Of a stretch of 64,000 nt of DNA, positions 8,051 through 16,568 are shown one piece after another (the stretch's first letter is position 1; each line of letters opens with the position of its first letter). Source of the stretch: Microbacter sp. GSS18 (GTDB taxonomy: Bacteria > Actinomycetota > Actinomycetes > Actinomycetales > Microbacteriaceae); contig CP119753.1 of assembly GCA_029319145.1 (NCBI GenBank), positions 868,001-932,000 on the forward strand, written 5' to 3'. Under the pieces are notes generated by a model. The model searched no databases, was not told the origin of the DNA, and saw nothing but the letters and a program-made list of their open reading frames with translations. Made by a program: the position numbers and the translations under genes.

Positions 8051-8534
8051 CGCGGCCCCGCGCGTCCACGTCCCCATCCACCTGCGGTGGGGGGACCTGG
8101 ACGCGCTCAACCACGTCAACAACACCTCGATGCTCAAGCTCCTCGAGGAGGCGCGGCTGCGCGCGTTCTGGCGGCCGGAGGGCGGCGAGCAGGGGCCGCC
8201 GACGGCCATTCTCGAGAACGGACTGCACACGTCCTCCGACGCGGTGATGCTCATCGCCCGCCAGGAGATCGAGTACCTCGCGCCGGTGCCCTACGGGCAG
8301 CGTCCGCTCGACGTGCAACTGTGGATCGGGCACATGGGCGGATCGAGCATCGACGTGTGCTACGAGGTCTTCAGCCCCGTGGGCGACGATCCTCAGACCC
8401 TCTACGCGCGCGCGACCAGCGCCGTCGTCGTGGTGAGCGCCGAATCCGGCCGGCCCTCGCGCCTGAGCGCCGAGATGCGCGAGGCGTGGAGCCCGTATCT
8501 GGGTGCGCCGATCGCGTACGCGCACCGGCGCTGA
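8043..8534 (+). CDS. Acyl-CoA thioesterase, 4-hydroxybenzoyl-CoA type (hotdog fold)
   Basis: A 163-aa single-hotdog protein. The family signature RWGDLDALNHVNNTSMLKLL (residues 12-31) carries the catalytic Asp of the WxDxDxxgHVNN motif. Start GTG 8043 lies inside the last codons of ettA (8-nt overlap), implying translational coupling. Substrates of stand-alone members are usually aromatic or short acyl-CoAs, but none can be assigned here. A hairpin without a T tract follows at 8549-8566. Confidence 0.88.
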   Translation: MTDAAPRVHVPIHLRWGDLDALNHVNNTSMLKLLEEARLRAFWRPEGGEQGPPTAILENGLHTSSDAVMLIARQEIEYLAPVPYGQRPLDVQLWIGHMGGSSIDVCYEVFSPVGDDPQTLYARATSAVVVVSAESGRPSRLSAEMREAWSPYLGAPIAYAHRR

Positions 8535-8548
8535 CCGGCCGCAGGGAT

Positions 8549-8566
8549 GCGGGGGATAACCCCCGC
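8549..8566 (+). terminator. Hairpin after the thioesterase gene
   Basis: GCGGGGG, loop ATAA, CCCCCGC: a perfect 7-bp stem. There is no T-rich tail, so termination strength is uncertain. Confidence 0.5.
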
Positions 8567-8847
8567 GGATCCGGCGGCTCGCACCGACGGCCGGCGCGAC
8601 CGGCCTGCCGTACCGGCGGTTCCTCCCGCTCTCGGCGGTGGCCGGGCTCGCGTGGGCCGCGGTGTGCCTGCTCGTCGCGGCGGTGTCGGCCACCTGGACC
8701 GGCGACGCGCTGTGGGCCTCGCTCGTCGCCGTCGCCGTCATGCTTGTGCTCGGGGTCGTCCTGGACGCCGTCGGACGGCGCGGGCTGTCGGCCGAGCCGC
8801 GGGCGGGCGGCCGCGCTCCCGGCGAGATTCGGACCACCCGGGCGTGA
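8560..8847 (+). pseudogene. Degenerate DedA-family membrane protein fragment
   Basis: The open frame from 8560 has no usable start near its beginning. It encodes RRLAPTAGATGLPYRRFLPL followed by a transmembrane segment (AVAGLAWAAVCLLVAAVSA), a second hydrophobic helix and a charged tail. The LAPTxAGATGLPYRRFL pattern is the hallmark of the C-terminal part of DedA/SNARE-associated proteins. The N-terminal two thirds, including the re-entrant loop, are absent, because a stop (8557) and the terminator-like hairpin intervene. A GTG at 8638 could start a 69-aa two-helix protein but has no SD. A small functional membrane protein cannot be excluded. Confidence 0.55.
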
Positions 8848-8862
8848 GGCCGCCGCCGGCGA

Positions 8863-9783
8863 TCAGTCGCCCTCGACGCCCTCCGGCACCCGGACCATGA
8901 TCTCCTGCGCGACGGTGGCCAGCAGCGCCCCCTCGCGGGTGTAGACGCGTCCCGTCGACAGCCCGCGACCGCCCCGGGAACTCGGCGATTCCTGCACGTA
9001 GAGGATCCAGTCGTCCACACGGCCGAAGCGGTGGAACCACATCGCATGGTCGAGGCTCGCGACCTTGAGCCCGCGCGTGGCCCACGGCACGCCGTGCACG
9101 CGCAGCACCGGCTCCTGGATCGTCAGGTCGCTCAGGTACGCCAGAGCGGCGCGGTGGACGGCGCGGTCGTCGGTGATGCGGTGCCGCAGCCGCATCCACA
9201 CCGCCTGATTCGCGCGGCGCTCCCCGTCGACCGTGGTGTAGATGGGCGAGGGAACGTGCAGGAGATCGGCGGGCCGGTCGGTGAAGAGGCGCTTGGACAT
9301 CGGATGCAGTCCGTGAAGATGCGATTCGAGGTCGGGCAGATCCTCCGGGGCGGGGATGTCCGCGGGCATCGGCACCTGGTGGTCGAGTCCCGGGTCCTCG
9401 TCCTGGAACGAGGCGATCATCGAGAAGATGGGCACGCCGTCCTGGAACGCCTGGGTGCGGCGTGTCGAGAACGAGCGGCCGTCGTGGATGCGATCGACGG
9501 CGAACGTGATGTCCTGGGCCGAGTCGCCCGGGCGGAGGAAGTAGCCGTGCATCGAGTGGATCGCGCGGTCGTCGGGGATCGTCCGCGTGGCGGCGACGAG
9601 CGACTGGGCGAGGACCTGGCCGCCGAAGACGCGCCCGAGCGGCATGGACTGCGAGTGTCCGGTGAAGATGTCCTCGCTCGTGCGGGCGTTGTGGCCGACG
9701 ATGTCGAGAACCGCCAGCATCGACGCGACCGGATCGATCTCGGTCTGCTCGTCTGCCGCGTCGGTGTTGAGGGCGTCGGTCAC
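8863..9783 (-). CDS. tesB: Acyl-CoA thioesterase II (TesB family)
   Basis: A 306-aa double-hotdog thioesterase that hydrolyses medium- to long-chain acyl-CoA. Recognisable segments are RVFGGQVLAQSLVAA, HSMHGYFLRPGD, DGRSFSTRRTQAFQDG and, in the second hotdog, SLDHAMWFHRFGRVDDWILY. These carry the conserved Asp/Thr/Gln catalytic network of TesB. The GTG at 9783 is preceded by GGGAG. It is convergent with the DedA fragment and divergent from the gene at 9849. Confidence 0.93.
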   Translation of the reverse strand: MTDALNTDAADEQTEIDPVASMLAVLDIVGHNARTSEDIFTGHSQSMPLGRVFGGQVLAQSLVAATRTIPDDRAIHSMHGYFLRPGDSAQDITFAVDRIHDGRSFSTRRTQAFQDGVPIFSMIASFQDEDPGLDHQVPMPADIPAPEDLPDLESHLHGLHPMSKRLFTDRPADLLHVPSPIYTTVDGERRANQAVWMRLRHRITDDRAVHRAALAYLSDLTIQEPVLRVHGVPWATRGLKVASLDHAMWFHRFGRVDDWILYVQESPSSRGGRGLSTGRVYTREGALLATVAQEIMVRVPEGVEGD

Positions 9784-9835
9784 GGAGCTCCCGTCGGTCG
9801 GGGCGCCCGGAATCGGGCGCCGGGTCCTCACTCGG

Positions 9836-9841
9836 TAGTCT
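9836..9841 (+). promoter_or_regulatory. Putative -10 box of the leaderless gene at 9849
   Basis: TAGTCT, then 7 nt (AGGGCGG), then ATG 9849. The AGGGCGG touches the ATG and is too close to serve as an SD. Confidence 0.5.
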
Positions 9842-9848
9842 AGGGCGG

Positions 9849-10526
9849 ATGTCCCAGCGCCTTCTCTTCTCCGATTCGGCCGCCGCCGCCGACGCCCTCA
9901 CCTACAGCTCGCGGACGGCCCCTCTCGGGGACGGCGCGGTCCGGCTGCGCGCGAGCGGGGGCGTCATGGTCATGACATCGGCACCGCTGGCACCGCGCGG
10001 GCTGCTGGACCAGACGCCGACGGTGATCGGCATGCGGGTGCTCGCGGTGGACCCTGAGCTCGAGTGCGACCTCGTGGTGGATGCCTCGACCCTCGTGCGC
10101 GCGGACGACGATCCGGCCGCGGTGGTGCTGCCCGAGGCGTCGGTGTCGGCTGGCTGGGCCGGCGTGGCGCCGCCGAAGGCGGGCTGGGAGCCCGCGGGCA
10201 TGGTCGCCTCGTCGCTGCTGGCCGAGCGGGCGCAGCACGGAGTCTCGGCGGTCGCCGAGGCCATGCCCGACAGTCCCGGCGAAGACGTCGTGCGACAGGT
10301 GCGCGCCTCGATCTGGGGCGCGCCCGACGCGGCGCTGGACGATCTGCCGCTCGGCGCGGCCTTCGCCGCGTACGCCCTCGGATTCCTCGCGGGAGACGAA
10401 TCCGCGCGCGTGCTGACCGCCGCGTCGTGGACCCGAATCACGCTGCAGCGAGGGCATGTGCTCGTGCGCCGCCCCGCGGCATCCGGCCTGACCGCCGTGC
10501 GCGAGACCGGGCGCGGCGCGGTCTGA
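9849..10526 (+). CDS. Conserved hypothetical protein (225 aa)
   Basis: A soluble actinobacterial protein of unknown function. It has no signal peptide or membrane helix. The N-terminal half (about residues 25-130) alternates short hydrophobic strands, including GVMVMTSAPLAPRGLLD; the C-terminal half is helical, with a conserved-looking LGAAFAAYALGFL and SWTRITLQRGHVLVR. I recognise no catalytic motif. It is probably expressed from a leaderless transcript and is convergent with the FAD dehydrogenase gene. Confidence 0.75.
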   Translation: MSQRLLFSDSAAAADALTYSSRTAPLGDGAVRLRASGGVMVMTSAPLAPRGLLDQTPTVIGMRVLAVDPELECDLVVDASTLVRADDDPAAVVLPEASVSAGWAGVAPPKAGWEPAGMVASSLLAERAQHGVSAVAEAMPDSPGEDVVRQVRASIWGAPDAALDDLPLGAAFAAYALGFLAGDESARVLTAASWTRITLQRGHVLVRRPAASGLTAVRETGRGAV

Positions 10527-10540
10527 CCGACGCTGCCGGC

Positions 10541-10559
10541 GCACGCGGGGCCGGCGTGC
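10541..10559. terminator. Weak hairpin between convergent genes
   Basis: GCACGC, 7-nt loop, GCGTGC: a perfect 6-bp stem in the 34-nt gap between the gene ending at 10526 and the one ending at 10561. It could serve both strands; there is no T tract. Confidence 0.35.
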
Positions 10560-10560
10560 A

Positions 10561-12231
10561 TCACACGGCCGCGGCCGCCGCCCGGCCGGCATTGCGGCCG
10601 GAGAACAGACATCCCCCCAGGAACGTTCCCTCGAGCGCCCGGTAGCCGTGCACGCCGCCACCGCCGAAGCCGCTCGCCTCGCCCGCCGCGTAGAGGCCGG
10701 GGACCGGGGCGCCGTCGGCGCCGAGCGCGCGGGACTGCAGGTCGGTCTCGATCCCGCCGAGCGACTTGCGGGTGAGCACGTGCAGCTTGACCGCGATGAG
10801 CGGACCGGCGTCGGGATCGAGCAGACGGTGCGGCGCCGCCGTCCGGATCAGACGGTCTCCGCGGTAGGCGCGCGCGGAGCGCAGCATGGCGATCTGGGCG
10901 TCCTTGGTGAAGTCGTTGTCGATCTCGCGATCCCGCGCCTCGATCTCGCGGCGGACCTGCTCGGGGTCGAGGGTCTCGCCGCCGGGGACCGCGCGCATTC
11001 CGGCGATCAGGTCGTCGAGCGTGTCGCGCACGACGAAGTCCTCGCCGCGGTCGAGGAAGGCCTGCACGGGCGCCGCGGCTCCCTTGCCGAGGCGGGACCG
11101 CATGAGCAGGGCGACGTCTCGCCCCGTGAGGTCGGGGTTCTGCTCGGAGCCCGAGAGCGTGAACTCCTTCTCGACGATGCGCTGCGACAGCACGAACCAG
11201 GAGTGGTCGTGGCCCGTGCCGCGCAGGTGCTCCAGCGTGCCGAGGGTGTCGAACCCCGGGTACAGCGGCGGTGGCAGGCGCACACCGGTGGCGTCGAGCC
11301 ACAGCGACGACGGACCCGGCAGGATGCGGATGCCGTGTTCAGGCCAGATCGGATCCCAATTGTGCAGACCCTCCACGTAGTGCCACATGCGGTCGCCGTT
11401 GATCAGACGCGCTCCCGCGGCGCCTGCGACCTCGAGCATCGAGCCGTCGACATAGGCCGGGACACCGGTGACCATGTGCTCCGGCGGCGTCCCCAGCCGA
11501 GCCGGCCAGTTGCGTCGGACGAGGTCGTGGTTGCCCCCGATGCCGCCTGAGGCGACGATCGTGGCGGATGCCGCGATGTCGAAGTCGCCGACGACCTCGC
11601 GTGACGTCGCGACACCGCGGTCCGCCGCGGACGGCGCCAGCACATCGCCGGTGGCGCCGACGACGCGGCCGTCGCGGGTGGTCAGGGCGGTGACGCGGTG
11701 CCGGGGCAGGATCGTGACGAGCCCTGTGGCCTCGGCGCGTTCGAGCGCCGCGCGGAACGGTTCGACGAGGCCGGGCCCGGTTCCCCACGTGATGTGGAAG
11801 CGGGGGACCGAGTTCCCGGGTCCGAGGGCGTTGTAGCCGCCGCGCTCGGCCCAGCCCACGACGGGGAAGAAGCCCACGCCCTTCGCGCGCAGCCAGGCGC
11901 GCTTCTCGCCCGCCGCGAAGTCCAGGTAGGCCTCGGCCCATCTGCGCGGCCACGCGTCCTCATCGCGATCGAAGCCTGCCGTTCCCAGCCAGTCCTGACG
12001 CGCGAGTTCGAGGGAGTCCGAAATGCCCATGCGCCGCTGTTCGGGGGAGTCCACGAAGAACAGCCCCCCGAACGACCAGAAGGCCTGCCCGCCGAGGTTC
12101 GTGCGGGGCTCCTGGTCGATGAGGGTGACGCTGCGGCCCGCCTCCGCCGCCTCGGCGGCGGCGACGAGACCCGCCAGCCCCCACCCGATGATGAGGATGT
12201 CGGTCCGGTGGGGTGTGCCGGGTGCGGGCAT
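10561..12231 (-). CDS. FAD-binding dehydrogenase (3-ketosteroid dehydrogenase/fumarate reductase type)
   Basis: A 556-aa flavoprotein. The N terminus carries the dinucleotide-binding motif GWGLAG in DILIIGWGLAGLVAAAEAA with an acidic residue ending the second strand (LIDQE). A second FAD-contacting segment near the C terminus reads [14 protein letters not shown]. The overall arrangement is that of KstD/fumarate-reductase-type dehydrogenases, but members annotated simply as FAD-binding dehydrogenases have no confirmed substrate, and no steroid genes are nearby. ATG 12231 follows AAGGAG. It lies 34 nt after the truncated haemoglobin gene on the same strand and may share its transcript. Confidence 0.88.
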   Translation of the reverse strand: MPAPGTPHRTDILIIGWGLAGLVAAAEAAEAGRSVTLIDQEPRTNLGGQAFWSFGGLFFVDSPEQRRMGISDSLELARQDWLGTAGFDRDEDAWPRRWAEAYLDFAAGEKRAWLRAKGVGFFPVVGWAERGGYNALGPGNSVPRFHITWGTGPGLVEPFRAALERAEATGLVTILPRHRVTALTTRDGRVVGATGDVLAPSAADRGVATSREVVGDFDIAASATIVASGGIGGNHDLVRRNWPARLGTPPEHMVTGVPAYVDGSMLEVAGAAGARLINGDRMWHYVEGLHNWDPIWPEHGIRILPGPSSLWLDATGVRLPPPLYPGFDTLGTLEHLRGTGHDHSWFVLSQRIVEKEFTLSGSEQNPDLTGRDVALLMRSRLGKGAAAPVQAFLDRGEDFVVRDTLDDLIAGMRAVPGGETLDPEQVRREIEARDREIDNDFTKDAQIAMLRSARAYRGDRLIRTAAPHRLLDPDAGPLIAVKLHVLTRKSLGGIETDLQSRALGADGAPVPGLYAAGEASGFGGGGVHGYRALEGTFLGGCLFSGRNAGRAAAAAV

Positions 12232-12265
12232 GAGGACTCCTTCGTCGGGATGCTGCGCGGACGGT

Positions 12266-12745
12266 TCAGGCTCGAGGTGCTCCGGGGTCGGCCCGGATCG
12301 ACAGGCCCGGCCCCGGGGCGGTGCGCCCGGCGGCGCTGGGACCGATACCGGTCGGCTCGAAGGTGTTGACCATGGCATGGGCGGCGCGCTGCAGATAGTC
12401 CCACAGGGTCTGCTCGTGCAGCGGGGGGAGCTTGAGCTCGTCGACGGCGGCGCGCATGTGCGCGAGCCACCGGTCGCGAGCCTCGGGGTTGACGTGGAAC
12501 GGCGCGTGACGCATGCGCAGACGCGGATGGCCGCGCTGCTGACTGTACGTCGTCGGGCCGCCCCAGTACTGCTCGAGGAACATCAGCAGGCGCTCCTCGG
12601 CGGGGCCGAGGTCCTCCTCGGGGTACATGGGACGCAGCACCTCGTCGCCGGCGACGCCGCGGTAGAACGACGCGACAAGACGCTCGAAGGTGGCGTGCCC
12701 GCCGACCTCGTCGTAGAACGACAGCGGCTCGGCTGCCTCGGTCAT
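12266..12745 (-). CDS. glbO: Group II truncated haemoglobin
   Basis: A 159-aa 2-over-2 globin of the TrHbO class. Visible features are the FYRGVAGD B-helix region with distal Tyr, MYPEEDL at the CD region, the proximal histidine in RHAPFHV, and the invariant group II tryptophan in RDRWLAHM. Such proteins handle O2, NO or peroxide. The start ATG 12745 overlaps the stop of the mscS-like gene (ATGA), so haemoglobin and channel are co-translated. A C-terminal extension of about 28 residues, rich in Gly, Pro and Ala, goes beyond the fold and is probably disordered. Confidence 0.93.
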   Translation of the reverse strand: MTEAAEPLSFYDEVGGHATFERLVASFYRGVAGDEVLRPMYPEEDLGPAEERLLMFLEQYWGGPTTYSQQRGHPRLRMRHAPFHVNPEARDRWLAHMRAAVDELKLPPLHEQTLWDYLQRAAHAMVNTFEPTGIGPSAAGRTAPGPGLSIRADPGAPRA

Positions 12746-13830
12746 GGGGTCTCCTCGGGGGTGTCTTCGCCGGCCGGACGTCGCCGCGGTCGCTTGGGGC
12801 GCCACAGCGGGCGCACCTCGACCTCGTCGGTGGCGGGTGTCAGCGGCGTGGGCTTGGTCTTGGGCGGGTTGGCGCCGCGCACACGGCGGGCGGCGTCGGT
12901 GCCGGTGAGGGTCACGGCGGACAGCTGCGGAAGCTCGACGCCGGCGTCCGCCATCGTGCGGCGGATCCGCACACGCAGCTCGCGGGCGACGTCGTCGCGT
13001 GCCGCCGGGCGGGTCTTGATGACGACCCGGATCATCAGATGCTCGCCGCTGACGGACTCCAGCCCCCACACCTCGGGATGCTCGAGCACGCGCGTGCGCC
13101 ACTTGGGGTCCTGCGCGAGATCCTCGGCGGTGCGCAGCAGCGCAGCCTCGATCTCCTCGAGCTCGGACTCCACCGGCACCCCGAGGTCGATGATGACGCG
13201 CGACCAGCCCTGGGACATGTTCCCGATGCGGGTGATCTCGCCGTTGCGCACGTACCAGAGGGTGCCGTTGACGTCGCGCACATGGGTGACGCGCACGCTG
13301 ACGTACTCGACGATGCCCGCGGCGAGCCCCAGGTCCACCACGTCGCCGATCCCGATCTGGTCCTCGGCGACGATGAAGATCCCGTTCAGGACGTCCTTGA
13401 CGATGTTCTGGGCGCCGAAGCCCAGACCGGCGCCGATCGCCGCGGTCAGCAGCGTCAGGCTCGTCAGGGCGTCGGGCATGAGGATCGACACGATCAGCAG
13501 CGTCGCGACGAGGACGATCGCCACGTTGACGATGTTCTGCAGGATCGACCCGAGCGTGCGCGTGCGCTGGACGAGGCGCACCGAGGCGAGGGGCGAGCGT
13601 TCGAGGGCCTGCGTGTCGAGGACGTTCGCCTTCGACTTCGCTCCGTGGACGACCCGGTTGACGACGTGACGGATGACCAGCCGGAGCAGCCAGCTCAGGA
13701 GGATCGCGCCCACGACGATCGAGGCGATCACCAGCAGTGTGGTCCCCGCGGTCGGCAGCCACGCGAGCACGCTCGACCACCATTCGGGCGCGGCGGGCGC
13801 CTCGCCGGTGTCTGCGGGCATGGTCGGCAT
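12742..13830 (-). CDS. MscS-family mechanosensitive ion channel
   Basis: A 362-aa small-conductance channel protein. There are three membrane helices at about residues 28-50, 92-115 and 122-150. The pore-lining third helix contains [21 protein letters not shown], the Gly/Ala packing pattern typical of MscS. The cytoplasmic beta domain ([33 protein letters not shown]) and C-terminal vestibule follow, then a basic Pro/Arg-rich tail. It is expected to release solutes on hypo-osmotic shock. ATG 13830 is leaderless-spaced (7 nt) from TAGGAT. It is the first gene of an mscS-glbO pair. Confidence 0.92.
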   Translation of the reverse strand: MPTMPADTGEAPAAPEWWSSVLAWLPTAGTTLLVIASIVVGAILLSWLLRLVIRHVVNRVVHGAKSKANVLDTQALERSPLASVRLVQRTRTLGSILQNIVNVAIVLVATLLIVSILMPDALTSLTLLTAAIGAGLGFGAQNIVKDVLNGIFIVAEDQIGIGDVVDLGLAAGIVEYVSVRVTHVRDVNGTLWYVRNGEITRIGNMSQGWSRVIIDLGVPVESELEEIEAALLRTAEDLAQDPKWRTRVLEHPEVWGLESVSGEHLMIRVVIKTRPAARDDVARELRVRIRRTMADAGVELPQLSAVTLTGTDAARRVRGANPPKTKPTPLTPATDEVEVRPLWRPKRPRRRPAGEDTPEETP

Positions 13831-13837
13831 CGCTTGA

Positions 13838-13843
13838 ATCCTA
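13838..13843 (-). promoter_or_regulatory. Putative -10 box of leaderless mscS-like gene
   Basis: TAGGAT on the minus strand, 7 nt (TCAAGCG) before ATG 13830. No SD. Confidence 0.55.
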
Positions 13844-13847
13844 ATGA

Positions 13848-13888
13848 CGGATGCCTCGGCCGCACCTGTGTGCGGGCCGAGGCATCCG
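13848..13888 (-). terminator. Terminator hairpin after pepN
   Basis: A 14-bp perfect stem: 13848-13861 (CGGATGCCTCGGCC) pairs with 13875-13888. The 13-nt loop can itself pair (GCAC with GTGC). It follows the pepN stop (13903) on the minus strand and insulates the mscS promoter. Confidence 0.8.
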
Positions 13889-13902
13889 AAGGTGTCGCGC
13901 TG

Positions 13903-16446
13903 CTACTGCGCGTCCCGCTCCTGAGCGGCCAGGGCCCGCTCGACGCCGGCGAGGTTCTCTGACACGAGGCGACGCAGGGCGGGCGAGACCTCGGTGTGCT
14001 CGGTCAGCCACGCGCGCGTCGCATCGCGCAGCTCGGCGGAGGCGAGCGGCGCGGGGTACAGGCCGAAGATCAGGTACTCGGCGATGTGGTACGTGCGCGA
14101 CTCCCACACCGGGACGAGCATGTCGAAGTACGCCGGGATGAACTCGGCCAGGAGGTCGCGACCCGCCGGGTGCGTGAAGCCCAGAGCGGTCGAGCGCACG
14201 ATGGTGTTGGGCAGCTCGGCGCGCGAGACGAGGCCGTCCCACGCCGCCTGCTTGGCCGCGGGGCTCGGGAGCGCCGCCTTCGCCTGCGCGGCGAACTCGC
14301 CGCCCTTGGCCGTGTTGTCGGCCGCGCGGGCCTGGTCGATCTCCTCGGCCGTGACGAGTCCGCCCGCGGCGAGGGAGACCAGCAGCGCCCACGACAGGTC
14401 GGTGTCGATCGTGAGCCCGTCCAGCGCGATGTCGCCGTCGCGCAGCTCGCGGACCGTCTGCCACTGAGGCGCGGTCGCGGCCGCCGAGGCGAACGCGGTC
14501 ACGAACTGCAGCTGGCTGTCGGTGCCGGCCTCGGCCGCCCGGGCGAGCGCCCAGAGGCCGTCCGCGACCTTGATGCGCGCGGACGCGCGCTCGGCGGGGG
14601 CGACGTACGCGTTCGCGGTGAGCTGAAGCTGCGCGAGCGTCGTCCGCACGGTCGTCGACTCGGTCTCGCGTGCGATGTTGCGCAGCACGAGGTCGACGTA
14701 GTCGCTGGGCGAGGCCTCGGCGTCGCGCGTCATGTCCCACGCGGCGCCCCACACGAGCGAGCGCGCGAGCGGGTCGGCGATGTCGCCGAGGTGCTCGATC
14801 GCGGTCGCCAACGAGCGCTCGTCCAGCCGGATCTTGGCGTACGCGAGGTCGTCGTCGTTGAGCAGCACGAGGTCGGGGCGCTCCAGGCCGACGAGCTCGG
14901 GGACGTCGGTGCGGTCGCCGTCGACGTCGAGCTCGATGTGGTGCACGCGCACGAGGGCGCCGTCCTGCAGCGAGTAGAAGCCGACGCCCAGGCGGTGCGG
15001 GCGGATCGTCGGATAGTCGGCCGGAGCGGTCTGAAGGATCGAGAACTTCGTGATCCTGCCGTCACGCTCGTCGACGGCGGGCGTGAGCGTGTTCACGCCC
15101 GCTGTCTCGAGCCACTTCTTCGACCAGGCCGACAGGTCGCGGCCACTGGTCGCCTCGAGCTCGGCGAGGAAGTCCGACAGCTCGGTGTTGCCCCATGCGT
15201 TCTTCTTGAAATACGCAGAGACGCCCGCGAAGAACGCGTCGATTCCGACCCAGCTCGACAGCTGCTTGAGGACGGAGCCGCCCTTGGCGTACGTGATCCC
15301 GTCGAAGTTGACCTCGACGTCGTGGAGGTCGCTGATCTCGGCGACGATCGGATGCGTCGAGGGCAGCTGGTCCTGTCGGTACGCCCAGGTCTTCTCCATC
15401 GCGTTGAAGGTCGTCCATGCGGCGGTCCACTCGGTCGCCTCGGCGGTCGCGATCGTCGACGCCCACTCGGCGAACGACTCGTTGAGCCACAGGTCGTTCC
15501 ACCACTTCATCGTCACGAGGTCGCCGAACCACATGTGGGCGAGCTCGTGGAGGATCGTCACGACGCGACGCTCCTTGACGGCGTCGGTCACCTTCGAGCG
15601 GAAGACATAGGTCTCGGTGAACGTCACCGCGCCGGCGTTCTCCATGGCGCCGGCGTTGAACTCCGGCACGAAGAGCTGGTCGTACTTCTCGAACGGGTAG
15701 GGCACGTCGAACTTAGACTCGAAGTACGCGAAGCCTTCGCGTGTCTTGTCGAAGATGTAGTCGGCGTCGAGGAACTGCCACAGGCTCTTGCGGCCGTAGA
15801 CGCCCAGCGGGACGACACGGCCCGACGCGCTGGTCAGCTCCGAGAAGGTCGCCTCATACGGGCCGGCGATGAGCGCCGTGATGTACGACGAGATGCGCGG
15901 GGTGGGCGCGAACGTCCACGTGGCGGTTCCGTCGCCGTGGTCGGTGGGCTCGGGCGTGGCGGAGTTGGACACGACCTTCCACGCGGACGGGGCGGTCACC
16001 GTGAACTGGAAGGTCGCCTTGAGGTCGGGCTGCTCGAACACCGCGTACATGCGGCGCGAGTCGGGCACCTCGAACTGCGAGTACAGGTAGACCTCGCCGT
16101 CGACCGGGTCGACGAAGCGGTGCAGGCCCTCACCGGTGTTGGTGTAGAGGCAGTCGGCGTCGATGACCAGCTCGTTCTCGGCGGCGAGGTCGGTCAGCGC
16201 GATGCGCGAGTCGGCGAAGGCGACCGCCGGGTCGATCTCGCGGCCGTTGAGGATGATCGAGCGCACGTCGCGGGCGATGAGGTCGATGAAGGCGTCCGCT
16301 CCCGGGGTCGCCGCGAACCGCGCGGTGGTGCGCGACCCGAAGACCTCGGCCCCCTTCGTCAGATCGAGCTGCACCTCGTAGGACTGCGAGTCGACGACGG
16401 CGCGGCGTTCCTGCGCTTCGATGCGGGTGAGGTTCTCTCCAGGCAC
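13903..16446 (-). CDS. pepN: Aminopeptidase N (M1 family)
   Basis: An 847-aa cytosolic zinc aminopeptidase. The substrate-binding GAMEN motif is at residues 266-270. The zinc site is H300-E301-xx-H304 with the third ligand E323 in NESFAE, giving the exact HExxH-x18-E spacing. The N-terminal beta domain, thermolysin-like domain and C-terminal ERAP1-like helical domain are all present, so the gene looks intact. The GTG start at 16446 has GGGAG upstream. It is divergent from hemH; the 122-nt gap holds both promoters, but I could not assign -10 boxes confidently. Confidence 0.96.
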   Translation of the reverse strand: MPGENLTRIEAQERRAVVDSQSYEVQLDLTKGAEVFGSRTTARFAATPGADAFIDLIARDVRSIILNGREIDPAVAFADSRIALTDLAAENELVIDADCLYTNTGEGLHRFVDPVDGEVYLYSQFEVPDSRRMYAVFEQPDLKATFQFTVTAPSAWKVVSNSATPEPTDHGDGTATWTFAPTPRISSYITALIAGPYEATFSELTSASGRVVPLGVYGRKSLWQFLDADYIFDKTREGFAYFESKFDVPYPFEKYDQLFVPEFNAGAMENAGAVTFTETYVFRSKVTDAVKERRVVTILHELAHMWFGDLVTMKWWNDLWLNESFAEWASTIATAEATEWTAAWTTFNAMEKTWAYRQDQLPSTHPIVAEISDLHDVEVNFDGITYAKGGSVLKQLSSWVGIDAFFAGVSAYFKKNAWGNTELSDFLAELEATSGRDLSAWSKKWLETAGVNTLTPAVDERDGRITKFSILQTAPADYPTIRPHRLGVGFYSLQDGALVRVHHIELDVDGDRTDVPELVGLERPDLVLLNDDDLAYAKIRLDERSLATAIEHLGDIADPLARSLVWGAAWDMTRDAEASPSDYVDLVLRNIARETESTTVRTTLAQLQLTANAYVAPAERASARIKVADGLWALARAAEAGTDSQLQFVTAFASAAATAPQWQTVRELRDGDIALDGLTIDTDLSWALLVSLAAGGLVTAEEIDQARAADNTAKGGEFAAQAKAALPSPAAKQAAWDGLVSRAELPNTIVRSTALGFTHPAGRDLLAEFIPAYFDMLVPVWESRTYHIAEYLIFGLYPAPLASAELRDATRAWLTEHTEVSPALRRLVSENLAGVERALAAQERDAQ

Positions 16447-16568
16447 TGCAATGCTCCCGTTGGTTCAGGGTCGTGGGCTGCGCGGCGCTCCTGGCGCGGA
16501 CGGCAACCTCTCCACCCTACGTCAGGACCCGCGGGAACCCATGGATCGCCGGATGCGAGGATGGAGGC

